64,000 bases of DNA from Enterococcus aquimarinus (GCF_001885765.1 NZ_JXKD01000005.1:4939-68938), one strand, 5' to 3'. Positions 10,394-20,033 are shown, counted from the stretch's first letter. Program-made: numbers and translations. Notes: generated by a model from the sequence alone, not told the origin.

Positions 10394-11281
10394 TTATGCT
10401 TCGTCAAAAGAAATGTTCAACAAATCGAGAATTCGCGTTAAATCACTTTGGGAAAGATACTCAATTTCAATCTTCCCTTTGCCTTTTTTCTCATGAATTT
10501 CGACATTTGTTCCAAATTTGTCCATCAACTGTTCTTCGCTCTCACGTAAATAATAAGGTTTTTCTTGAATAATACGCGAAACTTTCTTTTTCGACTTATC
10601 ATCATTCATCGCAGAAACTAGCTGTTCAAGTTGACGCACGGTTAGATTTTCTTTGACGCAACGATTAGCTAATTTTAACATTTGTTCTTTGTTTTTTAAA
10701 CCTAGAAGTGTTCGTGCTTGTCCCATTGATAACCGATCATCTTGTAGCATTTCTTTGACCAATTTCGGCAAGGTCAACAACCGTAAATAGTTTGCGACAT
10801 ACGGCCGACTTTTCCCTAAACGAGCCGCCACTTCTGCTTGAGTTAACTTTAAGTTCGTCATGAGCATTTCGTAAGCTTCTGCTTCTTCTAACGCATTTAA
10901 ATCTTCTCGTTGCAAATTTTCTAAAACGGCTACTTGCATCATCGCTTCTTCATCAAAGTCACGAATAATGGCCGGGATCGTTTCTTTTTGTGCTAATTTA
11001 GATGCACGGAAACGACGTTCACCCGCAATAATTTCATACCCCTTAACGGCTGATTCACGCACAATAATCGGTTGAAACACTCCTGAATGAGCAATCGAAC
11101 TTGCTAATTCCTTTAAGGAGTTTTCATCAAATGTTTTTCTGGGTTGGTAAGGATTGGGACGCAACTCATTTAATGAAATTTCAATTACGGATTCTTTTTT
11201 GACATCGACTTCTTCTAAACTCGCTAAATCTTGAAATAAAGCGTCAATTCCTTTGCCTAAAATTTTCCCTTTATTTTTCAC
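10394..11281 (-). CDS. parB: Chromosome partition protein ParB (Spo0J)
   Basis: A CTP-dependent DNA clamp that loads at parS and spreads to organise the origin region; 295 residues. The N-terminal domain (about 25-120) has the CTPase motifs, including GERRFRASKLA. The central helix-turn-helix (about 125-200; TQAEVAARLGKSRPYVANYLRLL) reads parS, and a C-terminal dimerisation domain follows. Its start overlaps the parA stop by 11 bases. Four candidate parS sites lie in this window. The paralogue Noc, usually coded between rsmG and parA, is not here. Confidence 0.97.
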   Translation of the reverse strand: MKNKGKILGKGIDALFQDLASLEEVDVKKESVIEISLNELRPNPYQPRKTFDENSLKELASSIAHSGVFQPIIVRESAVKGYEIIAGERRFRASKLAQKETIPAIIRDFDEEAMMQVAVLENLQREDLNALEEAEAYEMLMTNLKLTQAEVAARLGKSRPYVANYLRLLTLPKLVKEMLQDDRLSMGQARTLLGLKNKEQMLKLANRCVKENLTVRQLEQLVSAMNDDKSKKKVSRIIQEKPYYLRESEEQLMDKFGTNVEIHEKKGKGKIEIEYLSQSDLTRILDLLNISFDEA

Positions 11282-12035
11282 GAGTTAACACTTCCTTTGC
11301 TAGCGCTTGATACACTTCGGCTCCTTTTGAACGGATATCATAATCAATAATCGACATCCCATGACTTGGAGCTTCTGATAAACGAATATTGCGGGGAATA
11401 ATCGTATCATATACTTTTTCTTGGAAATAACGGCGAACTTCTTCCACCACTTCTGCCCCTAAGTTCGTGCGGGCATCATACATTGTTAATAAAACACCTT
11501 CGATTTCTAACTCAGGATTAAAGTGTTTTTGGACTAAGCGAACGGTATTTAATAATTGACTCAACCCTTCTAAGGCGTAATATTCACATTGGACGGGAAT
11601 TAAAATCGAATCACTTGCTGTAAAAGCATTGATGGTTAAGTGACCTAAAGAAGGTGGACAATCGATAAGAATAAAGTCATATTGATCTTTCACTTCGTTT
11701 AACGCCATCTTTAAACGGGATTCTCGTGCCATCATCGAGGTTAATTCAATTTCTGCTCCGGCTAATTGTAACGTCGCAGGTACAATATCTAAGTTTTCTC
11801 GAGACGTTGGGTAAATCGCATCTTGAATTGGTACTTCATTGACTAATACATCATAAATATCATGTGTCACGTCTGGTTTGCGAATGCCCATTCCACTCGT
11901 CGCATTTCCTTGAGCATCACTATCAACTAAAAGAATTTTCTTTCCAACAAACGCAAGACTCGCGCCTAGATTAACAGTAGTCGTCGTTTTTCCTACGCCA
12001 CCTTTTTGATTTGCAACAGAAATAATACGTGCCAT
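11271..12035 (-). CDS. parA: Chromosome partition ATPase ParA (Soj)
   Basis: A Walker-type ATPase of 254 residues that partners ParB in origin segregation and, in relatives, controls DnaA. The deviant Walker A motif KGGVGKTT (11-18) and the Walker B-like region FILIDCPPSLG are intact. No N-terminal DNA-binding extension is present, as expected for chromosomal Soj. It lies 11 bases after rsmG and overlaps parB. Confidence 0.97.
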   Translation of the reverse strand: MARIISVANQKGGVGKTTTTVNLGASLAFVGKKILLVDSDAQGNATSGMGIRKPDVTHDIYDVLVNEVPIQDAIYPTSRENLDIVPATLQLAGAEIELTSMMARESRLKMALNEVKDQYDFILIDCPPSLGHLTINAFTASDSILIPVQCEYYALEGLSQLLNTVRLVQKHFNPELEIEGVLLTMYDARTNLGAEVVEEVRRYFQEKVYDTIIPRNIRLSEAPSHGMSIIDYDIRSKGAEVYQALAKEVLTREK

Positions 12036-12046
12036 GGATACGCCTC

Positions 12047-12763
12047 CTATTTTAGTGGTTGCTTATTTGGTATTCCTGGTTTTCTTGGGTATTTATTTGG
12101 TGTCTCTTTTTTCTTTTCAATCATTAAGATATGACGTTCATCGCCAATTAAGGGTAAATGAATCACTTTATCTTCTACAAATTTCCCGCCTAATAAAGCA
12201 ATGGCTGACTGCGCCTCTTGCAGCTCCTCATCACTCTTCGTCGCTTTTAGTGCATAGAAATAGCCTGATTTTTTAACGAGAGGCAAACAGAGCTCTGCAA
12301 GGACATTCAAACGAGCGACTGCACGCGCCGTCACGTAATCATAGCTAGCCCGTTGCTCTTTTGACTGGCCAAAGGTTTCAGCCCGATCATGGAACAAAGA
12401 GACCCCTTCTAGCTGCAATGATTGCACTAAGTGTGTTAAAAAGGTTATCCGCTTGTTCAAAGAGTCCACAATCGTGACTTTTAAGTCAGGGAAAATGATT
12501 TTTAACGGAATACTCGGGAAGCCCGCTCCTGAACCAACATCACATAAAGAGGCTTTGGGATTAAAATCGACTGCGAGTGCTAGTGTAATGGAATCATAAA
12601 AATGCTTTAAATAGACTTCTTTTTTTTCTGTAATTGCCGTCAAATTCATTTTTTCGTTCCAAGATACGAGTAGTTCATAATAGCTTTCGAATTGGTGCAT
12701 TTGTTGCGCACTTAATTCGATGCCTTGTTCGTGTAATTGTTGTTTAAATTCTTCAGGTAGCAT
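12047..12763 (-). CDS. rsmG: 16S rRNA (guanine-527-N7)-methyltransferase RsmG
   Basis: Methylates G527 (E. coli numbering) of 16S rRNA using S-adenosylmethionine; loss gives low-level streptomycin resistance in other species. 238 residues with the SAM-binding motif [16 protein letters not shown] near residues 70-86. It is first in the rsmG-parA-parB string. A perfect parS site lies about 125 bases upstream of its start. Confidence 0.97.
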   Translation of the reverse strand: MLPEEFKQQLHEQGIELSAQQMHQFESYYELLVSWNEKMNLTAITEKKEVYLKHFYDSITLALAVDFNPKASLCDVGSGAGFPSIPLKIIFPDLKVTIVDSLNKRITFLTHLVQSLQLEGVSLFHDRAETFGQSKEQRASYDYVTARAVARLNVLAELCLPLVKKSGYFYALKATKSDEELQEAQSAIALLGGKFVEDKVIHLPLIGDERHILMIEKKKETPNKYPRKPGIPNKQPLK

Positions 12764-12783
12764 CGCTTTTTCCTTTCTTTTTC

Positions 12784-12804
12784 GTGAAACAGGGAATGTT
12801 TCAC
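12784..12804. repeat. Inside-out parS-like inverted repeat
   Basis: GTGAAACA, five bases, then TGTTTCAC. The half-sites are those of parS in the reverse order. It lies about 85 bases from the perfect parS at 12888, directly upstream of rsmG. Confidence 0.6.
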
Positions 12805-12887
12805 AGATTCGTTCTTACTTTAACGTAAATTTAGCAATCATGCAAGAGAAAGTCCGATTTCTATTGATGATTTCGCGACTTTTTTAT

Positions 12888-12903
12888 TGTTTCACGTGAA
12901 ACA
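12888..12903. promoter_or_regulatory. parS site (perfect)
   Basis: TGTTTCACGTGAAACA, the exact 16-bp ParB-binding palindrome of Bacillota, about 18 kb from dnaA. Confidence 0.95.
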
Positions 12904-12939
12904 AAAACAATCAATCGACAGCGGACGATTGATTGTTTT
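12904..12939 (-). terminator. Terminator of the agaS-lacD-bgaC operon
   Basis: A perfect 14-bp stem (12904-12917 with 12926-12939), read on the minus strand, ends in a T-run that abuts parS. Confidence 0.88.
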
Positions 12940-12947
12940 ATCAGACA

Positions 12948-14735
12948 TTATCTTTCATATAAAGACGTTTCTACTAAGTCGTATTGCGGCGTTTTTGTAA
13001 AACGTAATGTTTCAGCAAACTTGCCTTCCGTTTCAAAAATAATCACTTCATTTTCTTTCTGTAAAAACCCTTTTGGAATATACAATGACTGCTGGGCACC
13101 TTTATGCCAAAAACGTCCAATATGATGGCCATTTACTAGTACAATCCCTTTACCAAACTCTTGTAGGTTAATAAACGTATCCGCTAATTCTTCTAATGTG
13201 AAACGATATTGATAAAAAGCTGGTTGCCCCGCTTGCCACTCTTGTGAAAAATCAATCGTGAACGGTTTATCAAATGACAAACAATAGTGATCCCACTCTA
13301 ACATAAAATGCAAATCACTCATCACCCCTTGGCGAATCCCTTTGCGCTGCGTCTCGGCCAACAATTTATGTCCGTAATTGACGCGACTCATATTCTCAAC
13401 TAAAATATCTAATTGATTTTCTTCGTCTATCAAAGAAACAAAGAGATCTTCCCCAATCTGTTCTTGGTATTGGGTCGCAATATGCTCACCATTTACAAAA
13501 ACTTGCGCACGGTCACGCCCATCAATGATACGTAATCGCTGATTATCCATCTCTTTTTGCAAGGTCGTTCGATAAAAAAGATAGCCATATGCTTGTCCCA
13601 ACTCTTCCATCGTTTGCGGATACTTCGATGTTACTTTTTGACTGATCTCATCAATCACGGATACGAGACTCACTTTGTTCGTCAATGGGACATTCTCTAA
13701 AGCGAAACTCGTTTTAATGAGTGGCTCCATCTGAACGATTTCAGGAAACATCTCATGAACCATTTTTTGAATCGCATAATATTTTTCAGTCGGATTCCCC
13801 TGCTCGTCCAGTGGCGCCCCGTAATCATACGAGGTAATCTGTGGGAGATCTCTTGTTCCACGAGCTGAACAGCCATTCATAAAGCCAAAGTTTGTTCCTC
13901 CATGAAACATATACAGATTCACACTACCGATTTCCAACACTTCTTTTAATGCTTCGACCAATTCATCGGTTTCTCTCGTCACAATGGGTTCTCCCCAGCG
14001 GTTAAACCACCCATCCCAAAATTCCATACACATCAGTGGCCATTTTTTGTGATAAGATTCGTGAAATTTCTTTAATTCTGCAAAATTAGCTTTGCCTTTT
14101 GAGCCAAAATTCCCAGTTGGTAACACGCCTTCTTCGACCATACTACCTGCGCGTAATGTTGCTAGCCAAGAACCATCTGAAGTGAAGAATGGGACATTGA
14201 CACCACAATCTTCCATGATTTGCTTAATCGCTTTTAAATAGTCCTTATCTTCCCCATATGAACCATATTCATTTTCAATTTGCATCATCAAAATCGGACC
14301 GCCATGAGTCACTTGTAAGGGAACGACCTTTTCTAACAATTCCTCGTAATAACGACGTACATAGGTTAAAAATACCGGATCACTGGAACGAATACGGCAG
14401 TTTTTTTCTAGCAACCATGCCGGTAATCCACCAAATTCCCATTCGGCACAAATATACGGAGTCGGTCGTAAAATAACATATAGCCCAACTTCTTGCGCTA
14501 ATTGAATAAAAGAGACCACATCACTAAATCCAGTGAATGTAAAGGTTCCCTCTTCTTTTTCATGCATATTCCAAGGAACATACGTCTCAACCGTATTAAA
14601 TCCCAACGCTTTTAAATTGTATAAGGAATGATACCACTCATCAGGATGAATTCGAAAATAATGAATGGCTCCCGATAAGATTTTAAATGGCTCTCCATCT
14701 AACATAAATTCTTCTTTTATTTCAAAAGTCGTCAT
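12948..14735 (-). CDS. bgaC: GH35 beta-galactosidase, BgaC-like (beta-1,3-galactosidase)
   Basis: Glycoside hydrolase family 35 enzyme that removes terminal beta-galactose. Its 595 residues closely resemble pneumococcal BgaC, which cleaves Gal-beta-1,3-GlcNAc. The catalytic barrel (about 1-330) has the acid/base motif MMQIENEYGSYG (about 150-161) and the nucleophile Glu238 in MCMEFWDGWFNRWG, plus the typical FHGGTNFGFMNG. Two beta-sandwich regions follow. There is no signal peptide, so it acts inside the cell, probably on a sugar phosphorylated by the adjacent PTS. It is last in the agaS-lacD-bgaC operon. Whether the substrate is the free or phosphorylated disaccharide cannot be read from sequence. 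Confidence 0.93.
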   Translation of the reverse strand: MTTFEIKEEFMLDGEPFKILSGAIHYFRIHPDEWYHSLYNLKALGFNTVETYVPWNMHEKEEGTFTFTGFSDVVSFIQLAQEVGLYVILRPTPYICAEWEFGGLPAWLLEKNCRIRSSDPVFLTYVRRYYEELLEKVVPLQVTHGGPILMMQIENEYGSYGEDKDYLKAIKQIMEDCGVNVPFFTSDGSWLATLRAGSMVEEGVLPTGNFGSKGKANFAELKKFHESYHKKWPLMCMEFWDGWFNRWGEPIVTRETDELVEALKEVLEIGSVNLYMFHGGTNFGFMNGCSARGTRDLPQITSYDYGAPLDEQGNPTEKYYAIQKMVHEMFPEIVQMEPLIKTSFALENVPLTNKVSLVSVIDEISQKVTSKYPQTMEELGQAYGYLFYRTTLQKEMDNQRLRIIDGRDRAQVFVNGEHIATQYQEQIGEDLFVSLIDEENQLDILVENMSRVNYGHKLLAETQRKGIRQGVMSDLHFMLEWDHYCLSFDKPFTIDFSQEWQAGQPAFYQYRFTLEELADTFINLQEFGKGIVLVNGHHIGRFWHKGAQQSLYIPKGFLQKENEVIIFETEGKFAETLRFTKTPQYDLVETSLYER

Positions 14736-14801
14736 TTTTAGGCTCCTCTCGTTAGTAAAAGGGAATGATAACAGCGACTGTTTTCATCCCCTTCTTTTTC
14801 A

Positions 14802-15794
14802 CTAATCACATATTTTCACTTTATCATGCCACGAACTCGCCGTTTGTGCGACGACGCGATTTAAAGACTCAATATTCTCTCGTCCTTGTGTTTGTAACCA
14901 TTCTCGAGTTGCTGCTTCTCCTTCTTTAATGAACGGCTCTACGCCATTTTTCCACGTTGCACGACCGCATAATACTCCATTAAAAGTCGAACCGGCTTCT
15001 TTCGCAAATCTTAGTGTCTCTTGGAATAACGCTGCCGAAACGCCCGCACTCAAGAAAATGAATGGTAAGTTCGTAGCATCGCTTTGTTCTTTAAATAAGC
15101 GCAGTGCTTCTTCACGGGTATAAACAACCTCACCCTCAGCGAAGCCTTCGACGTAATTCATATTCACCGGAACTTCCACTTTTAAGACATCAACTTTATA
15201 TTGTGGTTTCGAAAATTCACGCATCATCGCATTGACTTTGTGTCCTTTCACTCGAGCAAATGCGACGGATTGATTGTCGGAAATGGTCGCATCATAAGAT
15301 AACAGTTCCAAATAAAAGGGTAAGTCTTCTGCTAAACATTCACTTCCTAGACGCTCAATAAACACATGTTTTTTATGGTTAATCGCCGGATCTTCATCGA
15401 CATCATAATAAAGTAAGAACTTTATCGCATCTGCTCCTTGTTCTTTCAAACGAATAACAGACCAATCTTCTAGTAAATCAGGGAGTCTTCCAGGAGTCGT
15501 AGCATCATAACCTGTTTTTTCATAGGCTAACAACAACCCTGCTTCTTCATGACGTGCACGGGTAGCTGGTAAACCATATTCAGGGTCTAACAAAATCGAT
15601 GATGCATAAGGCGTTAGTTCTTCTGAGACAAGCGTCTTAAATGCCTCGATTTGCTCCCCTGTCGCTTCTTCCCCAAAAGCTTGAATCATTTTCTTCATCG
15701 CACCTCGTTGATCGATTGCGAGGGCGCCAATACGTCCGTCTTTTGTGGATAGTCGGTCCATTGCTGCTTTTTTTCCTTGCGTTAAATATAACAT
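14802..15794 (-). CDS. lacD: Tagatose 1,6-diphosphate aldolase, LacD family
   Basis: Class I aldolase that splits tagatose 1,6-bisphosphate to dihydroxyacetone phosphate and glyceraldehyde 3-phosphate. 330 residues, normal for LacD. Family features include [12 protein letters not shown] (near 27-38), [10 protein letters not shown], and a lysine in [10 protein letters not shown] that fits the Schiff-base position. It lies between agaS and bgaC. No tagatose-6-phosphate kinase gene (lacC) accompanies it, so the bisphosphate must be made by an enzyme encoded elsewhere, such as 6-phosphofructokinase or a distant LacC. Confidence 0.93.
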   Translation of the reverse strand: MLYLTQGKKAAMDRLSTKDGRIGALAIDQRGAMKKMIQAFGEEATGEQIEAFKTLVSEELTPYASSILLDPEYGLPATRARHEEAGLLLAYEKTGYDATTPGRLPDLLEDWSVIRLKEQGADAIKFLLYYDVDEDPAINHKKHVFIERLGSECLAEDLPFYLELLSYDATISDNQSVAFARVKGHKVNAMMREFSKPQYKVDVLKVEVPVNMNYVEGFAEGEVVYTREEALRLFKEQSDATNLPFIFLSAGVSAALFQETLRFAKEAGSTFNGVLCGRATWKNGVEPFIKEGEAATREWLQTQGRENIESLNRVVAQTASSWHDKVKICD

Positions 15795-15821
15795 CTTGTC
15801 TCTCCTATCTCATTTGTTTTT

Positions 15822-16997
15822 TTATTGTTCATATGGATGAATCGTAACACCTTTAACGACTCGATTCACCGTTCCAGTCGGTGAAGGCGTATCTGGTGTA
15901 TTGCCAACTTTTACGGATGACAATAGCGAAATCGTTTGGGCAAACAGAACATCTACTAAAGCAAGATAGCCATCGGGTAACAAGTCAGTCCCTGTTACAA
16001 CTTCAAAACATTCCCCTGAAAAGTCGATTGTTCCTGGTTGACCGATACCGATTACTCCAGCAGCAATCTGATCGCCACTCACTTCTTCTAAGATGTCGCA
16101 GTCATATTGACGCGTGTAGGGTTGATTACTCATAAAAACAAAAATTAAGGTTTTCTCATTCACAAACGATTTGGGGCCATGACGAAATCCGAGCGAAGAG
16201 TCAAACACGGTCGTGATTTTTCCTGCGGTCAACTCTAATACTTTTAATTGAGCTTCGCGCGCAAGTCCTGCTAAGCTCCCAGATCCTAGATACACAATCC
16301 GATCAAATTCACGATCGACAAATGATTTAATCTCAGCTTCGCGCTGCAAGACTTCTTGACCTAGCGTCAGCATATTTTGTACATGTTTACTTTTTTCGAG
16401 TAATGAATAACGGGAATCAAAGACGAGTAGTGCGGTTAATGTCATACATGAAAAGCTCCCCGTCATGGCAAACCCTTTGTCATTGGAGTCTTCTGGCATC
16501 AGTAATAATAAGTTGCGTTCATCTCCAAGAGCAGCTTTTGCCAATGCACCTTCTTTCGCACAAGTAATCGTAATATGATAACTATTTTTAATGAGTTGAT
16601 TGGCTAGTTTGACCGCTGCGACACTTTCCGGGCTATTCCCACTACGTGCAAATGAAACTAGAATCGTCGTATCATCGGGATTGAGATATTGTAACGGTGC
16701 GGCAACAATATCGGTCGTTCCAGCACTTTGAAATAAAAAGTTCTCGTGATCGCCGTATTCATTCAAATAAGGTACTAAAATATCACCCACATACTGAGAA
16801 GTGCCTGCACCGGTAAAAATAACTCGCACACGACTCGTTGTATTTTTTTTCACGCTCGCTAAAAATGACGTTACTCGTTCGTAGGCCTTTTCATAATTTT
16901 CTAACGTTTCTTGCCATAATTTGGGCTGTTGATGAATCTCGCTAGTCGTAATTTCAGCGCCCAACCTCGCTAGTTCTTCTTTCGTTAATTGATACAT
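15822..16997 (-). CDS. agaS: AgaS-type SIS-domain sugar-phosphate isomerase/deaminase
   Basis: A 391-residue protein with two SIS domains (about 50-190 and 215-370). The AgaS family converts galactosamine 6-phosphate to tagatose 6-phosphate with release of ammonia. GAGTSQYVG and SFARSGNSPESVA mark the first phosphosugar site; GSGSLAGLAREAQLKVLELTAG and RHGPKSF mark the second. It is first in the minus-strand operon agaS-lacD-bgaC, behind its own promoter and GntR operator (17033-17082). The neighbouring LacD agrees with a tagatose route. Substrate is inferred from family and context. Confidence 0.93.
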   Translation of the reverse strand: MYQLTKEELARLGAEITTSEIHQQPKLWQETLENYEKAYERVTSFLASVKKNTTSRVRVIFTGAGTSQYVGDILVPYLNEYGDHENFLFQSAGTTDIVAAPLQYLNPDDTTILVSFARSGNSPESVAAVKLANQLIKNSYHITITCAKEGALAKAALGDERNLLLLMPEDSNDKGFAMTGSFSCMTLTALLVFDSRYSLLEKSKHVQNMLTLGQEVLQREAEIKSFVDREFDRIVYLGSGSLAGLAREAQLKVLELTAGKITTVFDSSLGFRHGPKSFVNEKTLIFVFMSNQPYTRQYDCDILEEVSGDQIAAGVIGIGQPGTIDFSGECFEVVTGTDLLPDGYLALVDVLFAQTISLLSSVKVGNTPDTPSPTGTVNRVVKGVTIHPYEQ

Positions 16998-17032
16998 TTT
17001 TATCCCTCCATCGTCATCCTTTTTAAAAATTA

Positions 17033-17048
17033 ACTGGTTACTACCACA
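17033..17048. promoter_or_regulatory. GntR operator 2 (agaS promoter)
   Basis: ACTGGTTACTACCACA is identical over all 16 bases to operator 1 at 6420, and again five bases downstream of the -10. Confidence 0.85.
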
Positions 17049-17053
17049 ATATG

Positions 17054-17082
17054 AGTTTACTATATTAAAAAATGATAGTCAA
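17054..17082 (-). promoter_or_regulatory. Promoter of agaS-lacD-bgaC
   Basis: On the minus strand TTGACT (17082-17077) and TAAACT (17059-17054) are separated by 17 bases, with operator 2 over the start region. Confidence 0.75.
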
Positions 17083-17149
17083 CTTTAAAAAGGTTTATTA
17101 TCGCGGTTCTCTCTTATTTTTATTTATTCATAAAAATATTATGAAAGAA

Positions 17150-17183
17150 ACCACCTGCTAAGAAAGAACGCTCAGCAAGTGGT
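17150..17183 (-). terminator. Terminator of the PTS operon
   Basis: A hairpin (17150-17162 with 17171-17183, two mismatches) followed by a T-rich stretch on the minus strand lies just after the EIIA stop. The T-run is interrupted, so some read-through into agaS is possible. Confidence 0.7.
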
Positions 17184-17196
17184 TGTCTCTTTGTTA

Positions 17197-17604
17197 CTAT
17201 TCGTCTTCGTCTTCATCATCCGTCATCGCAGCTAAGCGATCATTTATAAGTGAAATCCCTGCCTTTGATTCTTCGACAATGTCGCCTTTTGAGCCAATCA
17301 TCTCACCATTAATATAACTGATGATCATTGGCATATTCATTCCTGAATATAATTCAAATGACCACCCTGTCATTAACAATTGGGTTGCCACATTGCATGG
17401 CGTTCCTCCTGCTAAATCACAAAAAATGGTAAAATCATCCAGGTTATGAAGCACGGATTCCAATTTTTCTTGAAATTCTTTGGGCCCTTCTGCAGGTAAT
17501 AAACAGACTGAATGGATATTACTTTGTGGTCCCATAATCATTTCAGTACTCTGTTTTAAATGTTCACTAAACGTCCCATGACTGATTAAAACTAATTGGC
17601 TCAT
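17197..17604 (-). CDS. PTS EIIA component, mannose/fructose/sorbose family
   Basis: A cytoplasmic phosphotransfer protein of 135 residues. It takes phosphate from HPr on His9 (LVLISHGTFSEHL) and passes it to EIIB. The region FCDLAGGTPCNVA is the family's signature loop. The C-terminus is acidic. It is last gene of the EIIB-EIIC-EIID-EIIA operon, 23 bases after EIID. Confidence 0.94.
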   Translation of the reverse strand: MSQLVLISHGTFSEHLKQSTEMIMGPQSNIHSVCLLPAEGPKEFQEKLESVLHNLDDFTIFCDLAGGTPCNVATQLLMTGWSFELYSGMNMPMIISYINGEMIGSKGDIVEESKAGISLINDRLAAMTDDEDEDE

Positions 17605-17627
17605 TTATATTACGCTCCTACTATTAT

Positions 17628-18437
17628 TTATTTCGAAATCACACCTAATGCCGATAAAGCAATACAAACAAATAATACGATGAAAATCGCACGTGTTGCT
17701 GTCATATTTTTTCTACCTAGTAACCAGTACACACAGCCAACGATTGCTGCTGGGAATAAACGCGGTAAAATCATATCTAAGTTATTTTGGATGTTTAATG
17801 TTACATCCCCTAAACTTGGTGCCCAAGCAATTTTCACATTAATCATCGTTGCCACAAGGGCTCCTACCATGAATACTCCCATTAACGTTGCCGCATCAGT
17901 TAAAGCAGTTAAGCGATGTTGCATCGTGGTTACCAAACTCACACCTTCTTTGTAAGCAAATTCCAATTGCTTCCAACGGAATACAATCACTGCTAATTGA
18001 GCCGCAATCCAGATGAAAATGCCGACAGGATTCCCTTGAATCGCCATATTTGCTGCTAGTGCTCCAAAAATAGTTGGAATTAATGCCCCAAAAATGGAAT
18101 CCCCAATTGCCGCAAAAGGTCCCATTAAACCAGCTTTAATCCCTGAAACCGTATCAATGCCATCAATACCTTCTTTTTCCTCAATCGCTAAGTCAATACC
18201 TGTTACAATCGTATTCAAAAAGTTCGAGGTATTGAAGAATTGCGAGTGCGCTTTCATTGCTGTCTTTAATTCTTCTGTCCCGTCACCGTACATCTTACGA
18301 AGCTGCGGTAAAATATGGTATAAGTAACCAGATCCTTGCATCCGCTCATAGTTCCATCCTAATTGGAATGTCAGGATATTTCTAAGGTTAATTTGTTTAA
18401 AATCCTCTTTTGTTAATTTATAATTAGATTTCGTCAT
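17628..18437 (-). CDS. PTS EIID component, mannose/fructose/sorbose family
   Basis: Membrane subunit of the permease, 269 residues from ATG 18437 (RBS AGGGGG inside the end of EIIC). An upstream TTG overlaps the RBS and is rejected. The amphipathic N-terminus (RNILTFQLGWNYERMQGSGYLY) and the GIKAGLMGPFAAIGDSIFGALIPT segment are EIID hallmarks; hydrophobic helices fill the C-terminal half. With EIIC it forms the translocation channel. It overlaps EIIC by 14 bases, so the two are translationally coupled. Confidence 0.94.
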   Translation of the reverse strand: MTKSNYKLTKEDFKQINLRNILTFQLGWNYERMQGSGYLYHILPQLRKMYGDGTEELKTAMKAHSQFFNTSNFLNTIVTGIDLAIEEKEGIDGIDTVSGIKAGLMGPFAAIGDSIFGALIPTIFGALAANMAIQGNPVGIFIWIAAQLAVIVFRWKQLEFAYKEGVSLVTTMQHRLTALTDAATLMGVFMVGALVATMINVKIAWAPSLGDVTLNIQNNLDMILPRLFPAAIVGCVYWLLGRKNMTATRAIFIVLFVCIALSALGVISK

Positions 18438-19311
18438 CTTCGATTTCCCCCTCAACAGATGCTTGTGAAGCTCCTTGTGGTGCTACTGGTCCACCGATAT
18501 TATTTTTGTAACTAATTGCAGCTAATGCAAAACCAATAATTGCAATTCCTAACATTGGCAATCCGTTAAAGATACCTGAAAATTCTTCGACAACCGTTGC
18601 CACACTTCCACCTAAGAACTGAATATTACCAAATACGGTCGTTAATAAGGCCGTGATAACAAAGCCTAATGCGAGATAAGGGAAGTGTTTTTTTACTGGT
18701 AAATAACGTAATAAAATTGCAAACCCGACAGCAGGTAACACTGCTCCTGCCACAGACAACCCGTCTCCTAACCATTTTAAATCACCGTTTAAAATCGCCA
18801 CGACACTTTCAACTAATTCGCCACCAAAAGCTAATGCTAAAAATACTGGCAACATCCGAGAAAGAGACCATGGAATCGCACCTGCTAAATAATTTCGTTC
18901 AATCCCTTTATAGTTAAAGTTTTCAACGTGAGCATCAATCCGGTGCGCAAAATACGTATTCGTAAAGCGTCCTAAAATATCCATTTGAATCATTAATGCT
19001 GCTACTGGAACCGCAATTGTCGCAATCGCTTGTTCAGGATCCCAACCGAGTGACACAGAAAATGCTGTTGCTAAAACCGTTCCAGAGTTGGCATCAATCC
19101 GTGATGACCCTCCAAACGTCCCAACCCCTAAAATGGTTAGTTGCATGGCACCCCCAATTAATAATCCTGTTTTTAAATCGCCCATCACAAGCCCTGCAAA
19201 GAAACCTGCAAAAACGGGAGAACTGATTGAAGAATAAAACTGTAATTCATCGAGAATTTGATACCCTGCATATAATGATAATAATAATATCTGCCACCAT
19301 TGAATCGCCAT
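18424..19311 (-). CDS. PTS EIIC component, mannose/fructose/sorbose family
   Basis: Polytopic sugar channel subunit of 295 residues. The family segment GFFAGLVMGDLKTGLLIGGAMQLTILGVGTFGGSS (about 35-70) is intact, followed by several hydrophobic helices and an acidic C-terminal tail (EGEIEDDEI). It starts 14 bases after EIIB and overlaps EIID. In homologous loci this permease type takes up lacto-N-biose or galacto-N-biose; the substrate here is inferred from bgaC and agaS next to it. Confidence 0.94.
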   Translation of the reverse strand: MAIQWWQILLLSLYAGYQILDELQFYSSISSPVFAGFFAGLVMGDLKTGLLIGGAMQLTILGVGTFGGSSRIDANSGTVLATAFSVSLGWDPEQAIATIAVPVAALMIQMDILGRFTNTYFAHRIDAHVENFNYKGIERNYLAGAIPWSLSRMLPVFLALAFGGELVESVVAILNGDLKWLGDGLSVAGAVLPAVGFAILLRYLPVKKHFPYLALGFVITALLTTVFGNIQFLGGSVATVVEEFSGIFNGLPMLGIAIIGFALAAISYKNNIGGPVAPQGASQASVEGEIEDDEI

Positions 19312-19325
19312 GTAATTTTCCCTCC

Positions 19326-19805
19326 TTATTTGTTTAACAGACTCATAAATTGCTCAATCCGATCATTTGGTACCATTTGTGAAACCAAGCGTACTCCTTT
19401 CTCATCTAATTTTTTAAATGCCTCTACATCCTCGTCTACAACATTAATCGATTTCGTAATCGAGCGTGTTTCAGGAGTTTGAGACATATTTCCCACGTTA
19501 ATCTCTTCCAACTTCACACCATGTTCGACTAATTTTAATAAGCGATCTGGACGACGAGCAACAATGAGCAAACGTTGTGAATCATATTTCCCTGCTAAAA
19601 TATTTTGTGCAGCTTTTTCAATCGGTAAAATACTCAATTTTACTCCCGCAGGTGTCGCTAGTTTTAATCCACTTTTTTCAATTGCGTTTTGAGCGACTTC
19701 ATCATCCACCACCATGATACGAGTAATATTCAATTTGTTCGTCCATAAATTTGCCACTTGTCCGTGAATCAATCGACCATCAATCCGTACACCAATAATT
19801 GCCAT
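19326..19805 (-). CDS. PTS EIIB component, mannose/fructose/sorbose family
   Basis: Cytoplasmic phosphotransfer subunit of 159 residues that phosphorylates the sugar as it enters. The active-site His14 lies in RIDGRLIHGQVANLW. It is first gene of the PTS operon, with RBS AGGAGG about nine bases before the ATG. A small hairpin (19828-19845) lies directly upstream of the RBS, and the leader is about 240 nt. Confidence 0.95.
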   Translation of the reverse strand: MAIIGVRIDGRLIHGQVANLWTNKLNITRIMVVDDEVAQNAIEKSGLKLATPAGVKLSILPIEKAAQNILAGKYDSQRLLIVARRPDRLLKLVEHGVKLEEINVGNMSQTPETRSITKSINVVDEDVEAFKKLDEKGVRLVSQMVPNDRIEQFMSLLNK

Positions 19806-19876
19806 AATCTTTTTCCTCCTGACTGATTTGCTATCTCGATAGCAACCAATTTAATCTGTTACTTACCTTTAAGAAA

Positions 19877-19891
19877 AGATAACGATTTCAT
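19877..19891 (-). promoter_or_regulatory. Candidate CcpA cre site in the PTS leader
   Basis: The minus strand reads ATGAAATCGTTATCT, which fits the loose cre consensus WTGNAANCGNWNNCW at every fixed position. It lies within the transcribed leader, where CcpA could act as a roadblock. Confidence 0.45.
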
Positions 19892-20033
19892 TTTGATTCA
19901 AAAAAAGAATGCCGTTTGCTAAAGATAAAATAATTTTTGATACTCAATTGAAGAAATAAAAATAAAAGCGATAAAAAATGATTAGTCTGCTTGTCCTTTT
20001 TATTTTAAAATTGAGACCATTAAACCTTTCTAT

